Below, in pieces: positions 33,447 through 42,616 of a DNA stretch of 64,000 bases. Both the position numbers and the translations under genes were made by a program. The stretch lies in NCBI GenBank assembly GCA_963786195.1, contig CAWAYH010000006.1, positions 124,001 to 188,000 of the forward strand, given 5' to 3'. Position 1 is the stretch's first letter, and each line of letters begins with the position of its first letter. This DNA is from CAWAYH01 sp963786195. Lineage in GTDB: Bacteria > Acidobacteriota > Vicinamibacteria > Vicinamibacterales > 2-12-FULL-66-21. Below the pieces are notes generated by a model that saw only the letters and a program-made list of their open reading frames with translations, was not told the origin of the DNA and did no database searches.

Positions 33447-34432
33447 TTCACTTCGCGTATTCGCTTTCCGTAGAACACGTCCATCGGGATGTGGTGGGTG
33501 TTGAAGACACGGCTCAACAGCTCATGGAGCTTGGGGTCGTACGCCTGGAACTCTTCCGGCGTCTCGACCTTGACGTTGCCCGCGAAGCACTCGCCGTAGT
33601 TCGAGAAAAACCACCACTGCGCGCCCTCGGCCCAGTACTCGCCCGCGTTCGTGGTCGCGTAGTGCTTGCGGCCGTCGGCGTAGACGTACTTGCCTGCCGC
33701 CATCGCGGCGTCGTAGGCCGCGCGGATCTCGGCATGCATGGCCGGGTCGACGTCGCGGATGCCGCCGCCCATGATCGCGTGCGAGAACTCGTGGACGAAG
33801 ATGTGCTCGCCCCAGTACCGCGTTCCCGGATAGCCCAGGAGGTTCTCCTCCGCGCCCGTCGTCGGGTTGCCGCCGAGACCTCGCGAACGATTGGCGTGGT
33901 AGTCGCGGTCGGCCTGGGTGACCGGTTCACCGGCCGGGGCGCCCGGGCGTTTGTGGCTCGAGTATTCCGGAATATCCATCGTCATCTCGACTTCGGCGAT
34001 GACGCCGGTGCGCCACTTGCGCGCGATCATCGCCTTGCGGAGATCGGGCCGCGCGGCGAGCATGGTGTTGATGATGTCGCGGGCAACGAGCAAGGCGGCG
34101 TCGGGGACTTTCTCGGACGTGATGACCGGAATGCCCTGCGCGTCCACGTATTTCTTGTAGAACGGACTGACGCCGAGCGATTCGGGAACAGGTCCGACGT
34201 TGGCGTCGACGTAGTCGGAGATCAGCTCGACCGGCTTTCCGGTTTTCTGGCGCTGCTCGGCGCGCTCCTGGCGGTGCTTTTCGGCGAGCGCGCGTGCCTC
34301 GGCTTCGGTTTTCTGGGGCCGGGCGGCCTGAACGGGCTCCGTTGGCTTCTGCTGGGGCGGCGGCTGCGCGTTCCCCAGCAGCGCGCCAAACGCGACAAGA
34401 GCAGTGGCAGACATCGGCTTCGGTATCGTCAC
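33434..34432 (-). CDS. Secreted zinc metallopeptidase-like protein (HExxH)
   Basis: A 332-residue exported protein. After a short signal (SATALVAFGALLGNA) comes a charged Glu/Lys/Gln-rich segment (EARALAEKHRQERAEQRQK), then a compact domain with the zincin motif IFVHEFSHAIMGGG and, 60 residues later, GEYWAEGAQWWFF, whose Glu could be the third zinc ligand (gluzincin pattern). Two cysteines (GECFAGN and EVKCPS) may form a disulfide. I do not recognise a precise family; the layout resembles anthrax-lethal-factor-like/ATLF catalytic domains. The start ATG is the most upstream one giving a signal peptide. The frame is intact. Confidence 0.72.
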   Translation of the reverse strand: MTIPKPMSATALVAFGALLGNAQPPPQQKPTEPVQAARPQKTEAEARALAEKHRQERAEQRQKTGKPVELISDYVDANVGPVPESLGVSPFYKKYVDAQGIPVITSEKVPDAALLVARDIINTMLAARPDLRKAMIARKWRTGVIAEVEMTMDIPEYSSHKRPGAPAGEPVTQADRDYHANRSRGLGGNPTTGAEENLLGYPGTRYWGEHIFVHEFSHAIMGGGIRDVDPAMHAEIRAAYDAAMAAGKYVYADGRKHYATTNAGEYWAEGAQWWFFSNYGECFAGNVKVETPEEFQAYDPKLHELLSRVFNTHHIPMDVFYGKRIREVKCPS

Positions 34433-34573
34433 AATCCCTCACTATCGTGGTTGAGTCTCGGGCTGGCGGTCGGCCGATACTCCGTGAGATCCTCCCGGGA
34501 TCAAAATGCAAAAAACTGATGCCGGTATAAGGGCTTCCGAACCAGCGGACCGCCGCTTCCGTCTTGGTTACTA

Positions 34574-37003
34574 ATGCACACCCTGCTCAGCGACATCCGT
34601 TCCGGCATCCGGATGATTGTGAAGTACCCGATGCTGTCGACGGTGGCCATTCTGACACTGGGCCTGGGCATCGGCCTCAGCTCCACGGTCTATTGCATCG
34701 TCAATGGCGCGCTTTTCAAGGGCCTGCCGTTTCCTGACGGTCACCGCATCGTATCGCTAATGGCCACGAAGCCGAGCGAGGAAGAGCCCCAGCGGCCCGT
34801 CAGCGTCCACGATCTGACGATTTGGCAGGCGCGGCAGACGGTGTTCGACAAGCTGGGGGCGTTTGAGTTCACACCCATCAACCTGTCGACCGAAGAGGGG
34901 CGGCCGGAACGCTACGCTGGCAGCCAGCTGACGGTGGGCGCGTTCGAGGCCCTGGGCATGCAACCGATCCTGGGCCGCGGCTTCCGCGAGGGCGACGATC
35001 GTCCCGGCGCCGACCCGGTCGTCCTCCTGGGCGCCCGCCTCTGGCGGGAACGGTATGGCAGCTCGAACGGCATCATCGGCAAAACGCTCCGCGTGAACGG
35101 CACGAACCGGACCGTGATCGGCATCATGCCGGAGATCTTCGGGTTCCCGATCAATCAGGTCGTGTGGACGCCGCTCGTCATCGATCCGCTCGCGACCCCG
35201 CGCGGGCAGGGTCCTGAGTATCCGGTCGTCGGGCGCTTGAAACCGGGTGTCAGCATCGCGCAGGCCAACGCGCAGGCCGTGGCGATCGCGTCGCAGCTGG
35301 AGGCGGAGTTTCCGGAAACGAACCGGGGCGTCAGCGCCGCGGTCGTGGTCTATACGGACACGGAGATCCCCCCGGAGATCTTCGGGCTGCTCTACACGAT
35401 GCTGGGCGCAGGCGTTGGGGTGCTGCTCATCGCGTGCGTCAACGTGTCGAACCTGCTCGTCGCCCGCGCATCGCTGCGGCACCGCGAGGTGGCGGTGCGG
35501 ATGGCGCTGGGCGCTGCCCCGAGTCGCGTCGTGCGGCAGCACCTGACCGAAGTCCTGGTCCTGGCCACCGCGGGCGGCGCGCTGGGAATCCTGCTGAGCA
35601 TCTTCGGCGTGCGCTGGTTCGTCGACGCGATCTCGGTGAATCCCCCGCCCTTCTGGATCACGTTCGATCTGGACTACCGGGTGACGGCGTTCTTCATCGG
35701 CCTCATCGGTCTCGCCAGCGTCTGCGCGGGCGCCCTGCCCGCCGTCCACTCGGTGCGGGTGAACGCGGGCGCCGCGCTGAAAGACGACAGCCGGTCGTCC
35801 ACGAGCGCTCGCCTGGGCAAGTTCAGCAGCGGTCTCGTCGTCGCGGAGCTGGCGCTCTCGTGCGCGCTGTTGATTGCCGCCGGCCTGATGATCAAGAGCG
35901 TCGTTCAGCTGAAGAACGTGCCGATGCCGTTCGCGATCGACAACATCCTGACCGCGCGGGTCGATTTGCCGCGCGCGTCGTATCCAGACTCTGCCGCAAG
36001 CATCCGGTTCTTCGAACAGCTCCTGCCGCGGCTGAGCGCCACGCCTGGTATCGAGGCGGCTACGCTCTCCGACGGGTTGCCTGCGGCCGGCAACGGGATG
36101 ATCACCGTGCAAATCGAAGGCAAGTCGTACCCGGACCAGAGCGACTACCCGTCGGCGCGTGAAGGCATCGTGACCGCGGGCTACTTCGACACCTTCCAGG
36201 CAAAGGTCGTCAAAGGCCGTGAGTTCGCTTCGTCCGATGTCGCGACGAGCCAGCCCGTCGCGATCGTCAACGAGTCGTTTGCGCGGATGCATTTCCCGAC
36301 CGTCGATCCGGTCGGCCACCAGTTCAAGCGCATCAGACCGAAGACGAAAGAGCCGTGGATGACGGTCGTCGGGGTCGTCCCCGATCTGCTCATGGAAGGG
36401 ATCGGCAACAACAATCAGAGTCCCGTCGGCTACTACATTCCGATCGCGCAGAGCGATGTGGCCAACGGCGTCCGGATTGCCGTGCGAACGCGGGGAGAAC
36501 CGGCAGCGGTCGCCTCGCTCGTTCGATCGGCGGTCTCGTCGCTGGACGGCGTCCTCGCAGTGTACGAAGTCAGCACGCTGCGAAGGGTGATCGACCGGCA
36601 GACGTGGTTCTACCACGCGTTCGGTACGTTCTTCATGGCATTTGGTTTCTGCGCGCTGTTCCTGGCAGCAGCGGGGCTCTACGGCGTGATGTCCTTCGTG
36701 GTGTCGCAGCGGACGCGCGAAATGGGCGTGCGGCTGGCGCTCGGCGCGCCGGGTCGTCAACTGATCGCGCTCATCATGCGGCGGAGCGTTTTCCAGCTGG
36801 CCGGCGGCCTGGTGATCGGTCTGGCGCTCGCGCTGCTCGCGTCGGGTGCGCTGCAACCGGTGCTCTACAAGGTGAACCCTCGCGATCTGGTCGTCTTCGC
36901 GGGCGTGGTCGTGACGCTCGCCGTCGTCAGCCTGCTCGCGAGCTTCCTCCCCGCCCAGCGCGTCACGAAGATCGATCCGGTACTCGCGCTATCCAGCGAA
37001 TGA
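34574..37003 (+). CDS. ABC transporter permease, duplicated orphan (MacB/FtsX) type
   Basis: An intact 809-residue member, useful as reference for the broken copy at 12.9-15.4 kb. Order: helix 1 (PMLSTVAILTLGLGIGLSS), MacB periplasmic domain, FtsX domain 1 (CVNVSNLLVARASLRHREVA), an internal repeat beginning VVAELALSCALLIAAGLMI, second periplasmic domain, FtsX domain 2 (SFVVSQRTREMGVRLALGA), and PAQRVTKIDPVLALSSE. No ATPase and no regulator gene is adjacent, and it lacks the N-terminal prefix domain seen in the copy at 51.7 kb. Convergent with the flavoprotein gene; a 60-bp repeat array separates their ends. Confidence 0.93.
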   Translation: MHTLLSDIRSGIRMIVKYPMLSTVAILTLGLGIGLSSTVYCIVNGALFKGLPFPDGHRIVSLMATKPSEEEPQRPVSVHDLTIWQARQTVFDKLGAFEFTPINLSTEEGRPERYAGSQLTVGAFEALGMQPILGRGFREGDDRPGADPVVLLGARLWRERYGSSNGIIGKTLRVNGTNRTVIGIMPEIFGFPINQVVWTPLVIDPLATPRGQGPEYPVVGRLKPGVSIAQANAQAVAIASQLEAEFPETNRGVSAAVVVYTDTEIPPEIFGLLYTMLGAGVGVLLIACVNVSNLLVARASLRHREVAVRMALGAAPSRVVRQHLTEVLVLATAGGALGILLSIFGVRWFVDAISVNPPPFWITFDLDYRVTAFFIGLIGLASVCAGALPAVHSVRVNAGAALKDDSRSSTSARLGKFSSGLVVAELALSCALLIAAGLMIKSVVQLKNVPMPFAIDNILTARVDLPRASYPDSAASIRFFEQLLPRLSATPGIEAATLSDGLPAAGNGMITVQIEGKSYPDQSDYPSAREGIVTAGYFDTFQAKVVKGREFASSDVATSQPVAIVNESFARMHFPTVDPVGHQFKRIRPKTKEPWMTVVGVVPDLLMEGIGNNNQSPVGYYIPIAQSDVANGVRIAVRTRGEPAAVASLVRSAVSSLDGVLAVYEVSTLRRVIDRQTWFYHAFGTFFMAFGFCALFLAAAGLYGVMSFVVSQRTREMGVRLALGAPGRQLIALIMRRSVFQLAGGLVIGLALALLASGALQPVLYKVNPRDLVVFAGVVVTLAVVSLLASFLPAQRVTKIDPVLALSSE

Positions 37004-37066
37004 AATGGGACATGGTAGATGGCACATCTGCCATTTACCATTTGCCATTTGCCATTTACCATTTCT
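37004..37066. repeat. CCATTTACCATTTGCC simple-unit inverted array
   Basis: The units ATGGTAGATGGCA and its complement-like TCTGCCATTTACCAT face each other, followed by further GCCATTTG/ACC units. It fills exactly the gap between the convergent stops of the ABC permease and the flavoprotein, and its AT-richness contrasts with the flanks. It could fold as a bidirectional terminator-like hairpin. Confidence 0.8.
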
Positions 37067-38300
37067 AACGGCGCGCCGCCCCCAGCCCCGCCGCGCGACC
37101 CGTGGCCCACGCCCAGAGAAAGTTGTATCCGCCAATGGGCCCGAATGCGTCGAGCATTTCCCCGCATAGGAACAGACCCCGGTGCCTGCGGCTCTCCAAC
37201 GTCCGGGGGTCGACTTCCGACAGGCTGACGCCGCCGCCCGTGACTTCGGCCTTCTTGTAGCCTTCATCGCCGTCCCACGGCAGCTCGCCACGAACAAGCG
37301 TCTCGATCAGCCTGATTCTCTCGGCGCGACTGAGGTTCGAGAGCGTGCGTCTCGGGTCGAGATCGATGCGCTCGATCAGAGCGGCCGCAAGTCGATTCGG
37401 CAGCTCTTCGGATAGGGCCGCGAGCACTGTTCGAGTTCCCTGCGGGCGCAGCGCATCGGTCCACCGCCGGTCGTCGAGCGTACTCCAGCGAACGACGATG
37501 CGTGCGGGCGCTTCCGGGTTGACGCGCGAGCGCACGGGGACGTGGGACACGTCCAGCACGGCGGGCCCGCTGTAGCCCCCATGGGTGAACAGAAACCCTC
37601 CCGTGGCCGTGGCGCTGAGCTTTTTCGCGCGCGCGGTAATCGTGACCGGCAGCGAGACACCCGACAGGGACGCAAACGGCGCCGGCGTCGCGGTAAGCGG
37701 CGTGAGCGCCGCGTAGGTCGGCTGCAGCGTGTGGCCCAGAGACTGAGCGATGCGGAGCCCGCCACCGTCACTTCCGGTCGCGGGAACCGAGAGGCCGCCT
37801 GTCGCGACGACGACGGCATCAGCGTCGAGCGGCGGCGCGCCCTGTCGCTCGATCCGCCACCCGGAAGAAGACGGCGTGAAGGAGGTCACGAGCGTGCTCG
37901 TCAGGATCGTGGCGCCCTGCTGCCGCGCGTAGCTCATGAGCCTGTCGCGCACGTCCCGCGCGCGCTGCGACGCCGGGAACAGTTTGGCCGAGTCCGTTTC
38001 TTCGACCAGCGGCAGGCCGAGATCCTGTTCGAAAAACGCGATCTGCTCGCGCAGCGGCCAGGACCGCAGCATCTTTCTGAGGAGATGCACCGGCGATTCC
38101 GTCACGAACCGGGATTCGTCGACCCGCGCGGGCAGGATGTTGCATCGCCCGCCGCCGCTGATGAGGATCTTTCGCCCGCCGTCTCGCGTACGCTCGAGCA
38201 GGATCGTGTCGGCGCCGGACGAAGCCGCAAAGATCGCCGCCATCGTTCCGGCCGCACCCGCGCCGATGACAAGGACACGGGGCCTGGCCGTGGAATCCAT
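37065..38300 (-). CDS. HI0933/BaiN-like FAD-dependent oxidoreductase
   Basis: A 411-residue flavoprotein. The dinucleotide-binding GxGxxG (residues 13-18, GAGAAG) is at the N-terminus, followed by GGGRCNILPARV, typical of the HI0933/YhiN/BaiN group. The C-terminal signature LFLCGEMLDAFGPIGGYNF with LWAWATGRAAG completes FAD binding. The family includes reductases of unclear substrate. The ATG at 38300 gives the canonical family start and the frame is clean. The next gene upstream, a zinc-ribbon protein, lies 16 bp away in the same direction. Confidence 0.92.
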   Translation of the reverse strand: MDSTARPRVLVIGAGAAGTMAAIFAASSGADTILLERTRDGGRKILISGGGRCNILPARVDESRFVTESPVHLLRKMLRSWPLREQIAFFEQDLGLPLVEETDSAKLFPASQRARDVRDRLMSYARQQGATILTSTLVTSFTPSSSGWRIERQGAPPLDADAVVVATGGLSVPATGSDGGGLRIAQSLGHTLQPTYAALTPLTATPAPFASLSGVSLPVTITARAKKLSATATGGFLFTHGGYSGPAVLDVSHVPVRSRVNPEAPARIVVRWSTLDDRRWTDALRPQGTRTVLAALSEELPNRLAAALIERIDLDPRRTLSNLSRAERIRLIETLVRGELPWDGDEGYKKAEVTGGGVSLSEVDPRTLESRRHRGLFLCGEMLDAFGPIGGYNFLWAWATGRAAGLGAARR

Positions 38301-38316
38301 CTCAATCCGTGTGGAG

Positions 38317-38979
38317 TCAGTCGGAGCCGCTCCCCTGGAACTGATCGTCCTCGTTGGCGAAGAGCACGTTGAAGCTCGTCAGGGACCCGTAGCAGCCGGT
38401 GACATAGCTCTGGAGACGCACCTTGATCTCGTCCGGCAGGTCCGAGGCATTGATTTGCTGCTCCAGGGTCCGCAGCCGGTTTCGCAGCATGACGACCTTG
38501 TGGAAGAAGGTCTCGATCGGCCAGCTCTTCTCCTGCACGCCGGGCGTGCCGGGCCGCAGCACGAGCGATCCACCGCGCCATTTGTCGGCTGGCGCCACGG
38601 GTGTCAGGCCGGTCTCCTCCCGGATGATCCGGCGCAGCAGCAGTTCGAGGTCGATCGAATCGTCGGAGACCATGACGGGTGGCGCGCTCCTTTCACGATC
38701 GCTGATCAGGGGAAATGCATCGCGAGCGAGCTTCGGCGCGGACGACGACGAGGCGGGGGCTCGCCAGGCAACAGGTGGTGACGCCGTTGCGGACGATCCG
38801 GCGATGACCGTCTTCGGACCGCCGCGATAGTTGTGCTCGCTGCGACAGAACCCGCAGGCGACTCGAATCGGCTGGCCGCCCGCGTCAACCGCGATGACGG
38901 CGTGCATGCGGTCGGCCTTGCACGCGCGGCAGTAATCCTCGATGGACGATCCCGCCCGGTAGGTCTTTGCGTCCGGCAT
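38317..38979 (-). CDS. Small zinc-ribbon protein of unknown function
   Basis: A 220-residue cytosolic protein. The first 55 residues carry CxxC pairs (DYCRACKADR and VACGFCRSEHNY) spaced 24 residues apart, a zinc-ribbon layout. A Ser/Ala-rich linker leads to a helical C-terminal part (LRNRLRTLEQQINASDLP, EIKVRLQSYVTGCYGSLTSF). I do not recognise a family. It probably shares a transcript with the downstream flavoprotein, and it diverges from the BlaI/BlaR1 pair. Confidence 0.7.
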   Translation of the reverse strand: MPDAKTYRAGSSIEDYCRACKADRMHAVIAVDAGGQPIRVACGFCRSEHNYRGGPKTVIAGSSATASPPVAWRAPASSSSAPKLARDAFPLISDRERSAPPVMVSDDSIDLELLLRRIIREETGLTPVAPADKWRGGSLVLRPGTPGVQEKSWPIETFFHKVVMLRNRLRTLEQQINASDLPDEIKVRLQSYVTGCYGSLTSFNVLFANEDDQFQGSGSD

Positions 38980-39024
38980 CGGCCCTCATGATGACATGCG
39001 GCCGGGTGAGAGCGGAAATGCCTC

Positions 39025-39053
39025 TTGACTACAATTGTCGTCATGATTATGAT
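39025..39053 (+). promoter_or_regulatory. Sigma-70-type promoter of blaI-blaR1
   Basis: TTGACT (39025-39030) and TATGAT (39048-39053) are separated by exactly 17 bp. It is the best promoter match I found. A ribosome-binding site, GGAAGGGAG, lies at about 39110-39118 before the GTG start at 39124. Confidence 0.82.
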
Positions 39054-39078
39054 GGGTTCGTGACGACAGTTGTAGTCA
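39026..39078. promoter_or_regulatory. Pair of BlaI-type operators
   Basis: Two 18-bp sites, TGACTACAATTGTCGTCA (39026-39043) and TGACGACAGTTGTAGTCA (39061-39078), are inverted copies of each other with one mismatch, and each is itself nearly palindromic around the ACAnnTGT core of BlaI/MecI operators. The first overlaps the -35 element and spacer and the second follows the -10 element, so bound repressor would block the promoter and autoregulate the pair. Confidence 0.85.
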
Positions 39079-39123
39079 CACTCCACTAGGCCGACCGGCT
39101 CGACCGTCGGAAGGGAGCCTCGA

Positions 39124-39519
39124 GTGCCTGAAACCTCAATCGGCGACCAGGAACTCGCGCTGCTGCGGTACATCGCGGACCGCGGCGGCGCCACCGTTGG
39201 CGAAGCGGCCGATGACTTCGGGTCCGCGCGCGGTCTCGCGCGATCCACCGTCCTCACGATGATGGACCGCCTGCGCCGGAAGGGATATCTCGGCCGCCGG
39301 CTGGTGAACGGCGTCTACCGCTATCAGGCCCGCGCCTCGTCTGCTGACCTGCTGAAGAGCGCGGTCCAGCGGTTCGTCGAACGGAACCTCGAGGGATCGG
39401 TCACGCCGTTCCTTGCGTATCTGTCGGAAGCCGGCGATCTGACCGACGCACAGCTGCGCGAGCTCGAGGGCATCGTCGCAAAGCTGCAGGCGGGTCAGAG
39501 AAAGAAGAAAGACCGATGA
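39124..39519 (+). CDS. blaI: BlaI/MecI family transcriptional repressor
   Basis: A 131-residue winged-helix repressor. The N-terminal half holds the DNA-binding fold (VGEAADDFGSARGLARSTVL, TMMDRLRRKGYLGRR), and the C-terminal half the dimerisation/cleavage region (DLLKSAVQRFVERNLEGS). The GTG start at 39124 follows the Shine-Dalgarno GGAAGGGAG. BlaI represses its own operon until cleaved or released after BlaR1 signalling. The stop overlaps the BlaR1 start (ATGA). No beta-lactamase gene is adjacent, so the regulated target may lie elsewhere, as is common in Acidobacteria. Confidence 0.93.
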   Translation: MPETSIGDQELALLRYIADRGGATVGEAADDFGSARGLARSTVLTMMDRLRRKGYLGRRLVNGVYRYQARASSADLLKSAVQRFVERNLEGSVTPFLAYLSEAGDLTDAQLRELEGIVAKLQAGQRKKKDR

Positions 39520-41334
39520 TGCTGTCCACTCTGCTTCGCGCGTCGGTCGATGGGGCGGTCATCGTGGCGGTCGCGTGGCTCTTGTGCCAGATGCTGCCCC
39601 GACTCTCGCCAGCGGCCAGGACGATCCTCTGGTGGTGTGCCGCGACGAAGTTCGTCCTCGCTCTCGTCTGGATCGCGCCCGTCCAGGTTCCGATTCTGCC
39701 ACCGACAGAAAGCGCGGTCGCGTCAACAGCGATCAGCGTCGTCCGGGCGCCGCTCGAGCTCGTGCCCGCCATCGCGAACGTTCGTTCCGCGGTCCGCAGA
39801 CGCCAGGGATCGCGGTTTGTGGTCAGCCGCCGTTGCCGGGATCTGGATTCTGGGTGTCGCACTCGCTGTCGCGATCGGCCTGCGACGCTGGCGAACCACG
39901 CGCGACGTCGTCAAAGAGTCCCAGGCCGCGCCTGATCGCATCAGGGACGTCGCCGCAGACTTGGCCGCGCGCCTGGCAATCCGGCGCATGCCGGACGTCG
40001 CGCATGTCCGCGCACGTGGACGCGCCGGTCGTCACAGGCTTTCTGACGCCGGTCGTCATCCTGCCGATCGATCGATTCCCGGCCCTGACGGATCGACAGC
40101 AGCAGATGGCGCTCTGCCACGAGCTGACGCACATCAAGCGCGCCGACCTGCGGCTCGGCTGCCTGCCCGCTCTCGCAGAGCGCATGTTTTTCTTCCACCC
40201 GCTCGCCCACCTCGCCGCTCGTGAGTACGCCCTCTGGCGCGAGGCGGCCTGTGATGCCGCGGTATTGAAAACACTCGACGTGTCGCCCGCCGAGTACGGC
40301 CAGTTTCTGATCGGCCTTGGCGTCGCGGGCCGTCGGACCGGCCTCGTGGCGGCGGGGACATCATGGTCATTCGCCAATTTGAAGCGGAGGCTCGTCATGC
40401 TTCGTCACCCGTCAACGACGTCCACGACATCGCAGGTCGCAGCGGCGGGCGCGTTCGCGGTCGCCATCGCCGCCATGGTTCCCGTCCAGCTCACGGCACG
40501 GCCCGCGCCGACCGTTCACCCGCCAATCACGACGACTCGAGCGCCGGCTGTGCTCGTGCCCTCTGAACCCACGCCTTCTGAGGCTATGACCCTGGGGACG
40601 GTCGCCGGAGATCGAGGCCTCAGCCAGGATGCGAGCCCTCAACCGGCCCGCACGAAGAAACAGGAACTCACCTACGTCTTGTTCCTCGACGACACGCACA
40701 CCACGACGTCTGCCTCCCCCGGCGACGTCGAGCGTGCTCGCACCTTCAAGCGTCCGGGCGAGCCGCTGCTCTGGGTCCGCGACCGCGGCGCGGAGTACGT
40801 CGTTCGCGATCCGGCAGTCCTCGGGAGAGATCGAGGAGTTGTGGAAGTCGGTCAATCAATTGGCGATCAGCAGGGTCAGCTCGGCCTCGAGCAGGAGCAA
40901 GCTCGGGAGTGCTGGCCCAAGGAGCTGCGGACGCCGAGATGGATGCCGCTCAGTCTGGCTCGCCCGGACGACCAGGGCGAGTCGCGCAGGCTGACCTGCG
41001 GAACAATTGCGTCAGGCGCCAGCGGCACTGGAAAAGGGGGAGCTGCGACGGATCGAGAGAAGTCGGCAAAGTCGAGCAGCGGAGGACCTGGAGCTGCGCA
41101 CGCTCGAGCAGTTGAGGCTCGAGCAGGCAGCGCTTCAGTGCGACGAAGGAACAGCAGGCCAGAGCGTTCTACCTCCAGGACCTCGAGCTGGCCAGCGACT
41201 GGCGACGTCCTCCAGACGCACATGCACGAGGCGGATGTCAGGATGAGGCTCGAGGTCGTCAAGAGCACAAGCCGAGGATGCGCACACTGATCGAACGCGC
41301 CATCGCGACCGGCGCGGCGCAGGTCGTGAAGTAA
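39516..41334 (+). CDS. blaR1: BlaR1/MecR1-like M56 sensor metallopeptidase, frameshifts
   Basis: About 600 residues. N-terminal transmembrane helices (VAWLLCQMLPRLSPAARTIL, then WIAPVQVPILPPTES) surround the M56 zinc peptidase domain with HELTHIKRADL (HExxH) and YALWREAACDAAVL. A further helix (VAAAGAFAVAIAAMVPV) leads to an extracytoplasmic region of about 270 residues. The frame shifts about three to five times (near 39820, 40015, 40825 and later); the reading ends with MRTLIERAIATGAAQVVK at 41334. Unlike staphylococcal BlaR1 I do not see a penicillin-binding SxxK domain, so the signal may not be beta-lactam; the extracytoplasmic part is Ala/Arg-rich and looks like a sensor of unknown ligand. 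It should cleave or release the coupled BlaI. Confidence 0.85.
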
Positions 41335-41362
41335 GTTGTCGAACGCCTCCGACCCTTCGTCT

Positions 41363-41606
41363 TCAGCACCGGGTCAGGGCGTATCTCACGTGCGACGGAT
41401 GGTAGGGCTCGTACAACTCGCCCCATCCTTCGCGGCCCAGTTGCTGCCTGACCTCGCACCAGCGTCGCTCGATTGCGCTGATCCGCGTGCCACTCAACTT
41501 CGTGACGACCGGATCTCGCGATGAGGAGTTCGAAGCCCGCGTCATAAGGACAGGTCCTTACTTCACACGCCAGGTACTCACCTTGTCGCTGGAACAGCCA
41601 GAGCAT
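41363..41606 (-). CDS. Small hypothetical protein, one frameshift
   Basis: About 80 residues. The ATG at 41606 is preceded by GAGGAGGCAGTC, a good ribosome-binding site. The sequence reads MLWLFQRQGEYLACEVRTCP, continues to ARSGRHEVEWHAD, then after a frame change near 41490 runs into ERRWCEVRQQLGREGWGELY and ends HVRYALTRC. The joined protein is compact and rich in aromatic and charged residues, which looks coding, but I do not recognise a family. It lies convergent with blaR1. Confidence 0.5.
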
Positions 41607-41940
41607 GACTGCCTCCTCGCAGGGCGAGGAGTTCAGATGCAAAAGACGCCCGGAATTACGTTCTTGTCTAAGCGCAGCCCTTCAAGCATTTAGCCGACTC
41701 GGCGAACAAAGGGTGTGTATCTCAGCGGTACGGGTCGGTGATTCTTGCGCACTCTGGGACAGGCGACGCGGGGCGCAATGGCGGTGCCCATGACGGCTGC
41801 GATATTTCCATGACGAAACCGGCGGGTGCCAGAAAGCGCACGTGCCGCTAACGCGTTGATTTTTAGTCGTTTGCAGAACTGATGAGCGGGCGCAGGATAT
41901 GCACCTCCTGCCTGAGCTTCCCAGGCAAAAGGTCACTCTC
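41607..41940. other. Gap without a recognisable gene
   Basis: About 330 bp, lower in GC than its surroundings, between a minus-strand small gene and the BACON gene. The only open frames are short and without similarity or ribosome-binding sites. It probably holds the promoters of both flanking genes, but I cannot place them. Confidence 0.5.
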
Positions 41941-42616
41941 ATGACGAGACGACGTGCTCTTTCCATCGTCCCGTTTGTTCTGTGTGTGACGCTCTACGCA
42001 CATCGTGCCTCTGCAGATACACGCTGATCTGCAGTGTTCCTATTCGCTTTCGGGAACCAGCACGAACGTCTCGTCCACCGGCACGAATGGAGCGGTGTCG
42101 ATCGTCACCGGCGCCGCTTGCAGCTGGACCGCGACGAGCAACGACAGCTGGATCACCGTCACCATTGGAAGCGGCGGCGGCATCAGCTCGATGCACTTCA
42201 CCGTCGCGGCAAACCCGGGTGGCACACCTCGGACGGGCACGATCACGATCCTCGGACCCAACGTCACCTACACGGTGAACCAGGCCGCGAACAGCTGCAC
42301 CTACAGTTTGTCGACGACGAGCGCGTCGTGGCCGTCCGGAGGCACGACGATCGGTGCGATCTCAGTGGTGACGGGTGCGAGCTGCACGTGGGCCGCGACG
42401 TCCAATTCCCCGTGGATCACGGTGACTGCGGGTGGCAGCGGAACCGGGCTCGGCAATATCACGTACTCGGTGGCGCCAAATACGGACCCCTCACCTCGCT
42501 CGGGGTCGATGACCATCGCCGGCATCAACTATCCGGTGAGTCAGGCGGGATCATCGGGACCGCCGCCGCCACCGCCGACCACGCCGCAGAACCTGCGAAT
42601 CGTCGGCGGGACGTAG
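41941..42616 (+). CDS. Secreted BACON-domain protein, short, one frameshift
   Basis: A signal peptide starts at 41941 (MTRRRALSIVPFVLCVTLYA, cleaved after ASA), and the frame changes near 42015 into two tandem BACON-like all-beta domains of about 85 residues (CSWTATSNDSWITVTIGSGG and CTWAATSNSPWITVTAGGSG; each ends in YTVNQA or YPVSQA). BACON domains usually precede enzymatic or binding domains in extracellular glycan-related proteins. The protein stops just after a proline linker (PPPPPPTTPQNLRIV), with the stop codon inside a hairpin repeat. It therefore looks like the N-terminal half of a longer protein that lost its following domain. Confidence 0.78.

Noticed and set aside
34757..36856. 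Long open frame on the minus strand (699 codons) opposite the ABC permease
   Set aside because: High GC keeps the opposite strand open; composition is Arg/Asp/His-rich with no domain, and the plus-strand permease is a full family match.
41682..41966. 94-codon minus-strand frame in the 41.6-41.9 kb gap
   Set aside because: No ribosome-binding site, no domain and atypical Ser/Arg/Cys composition.
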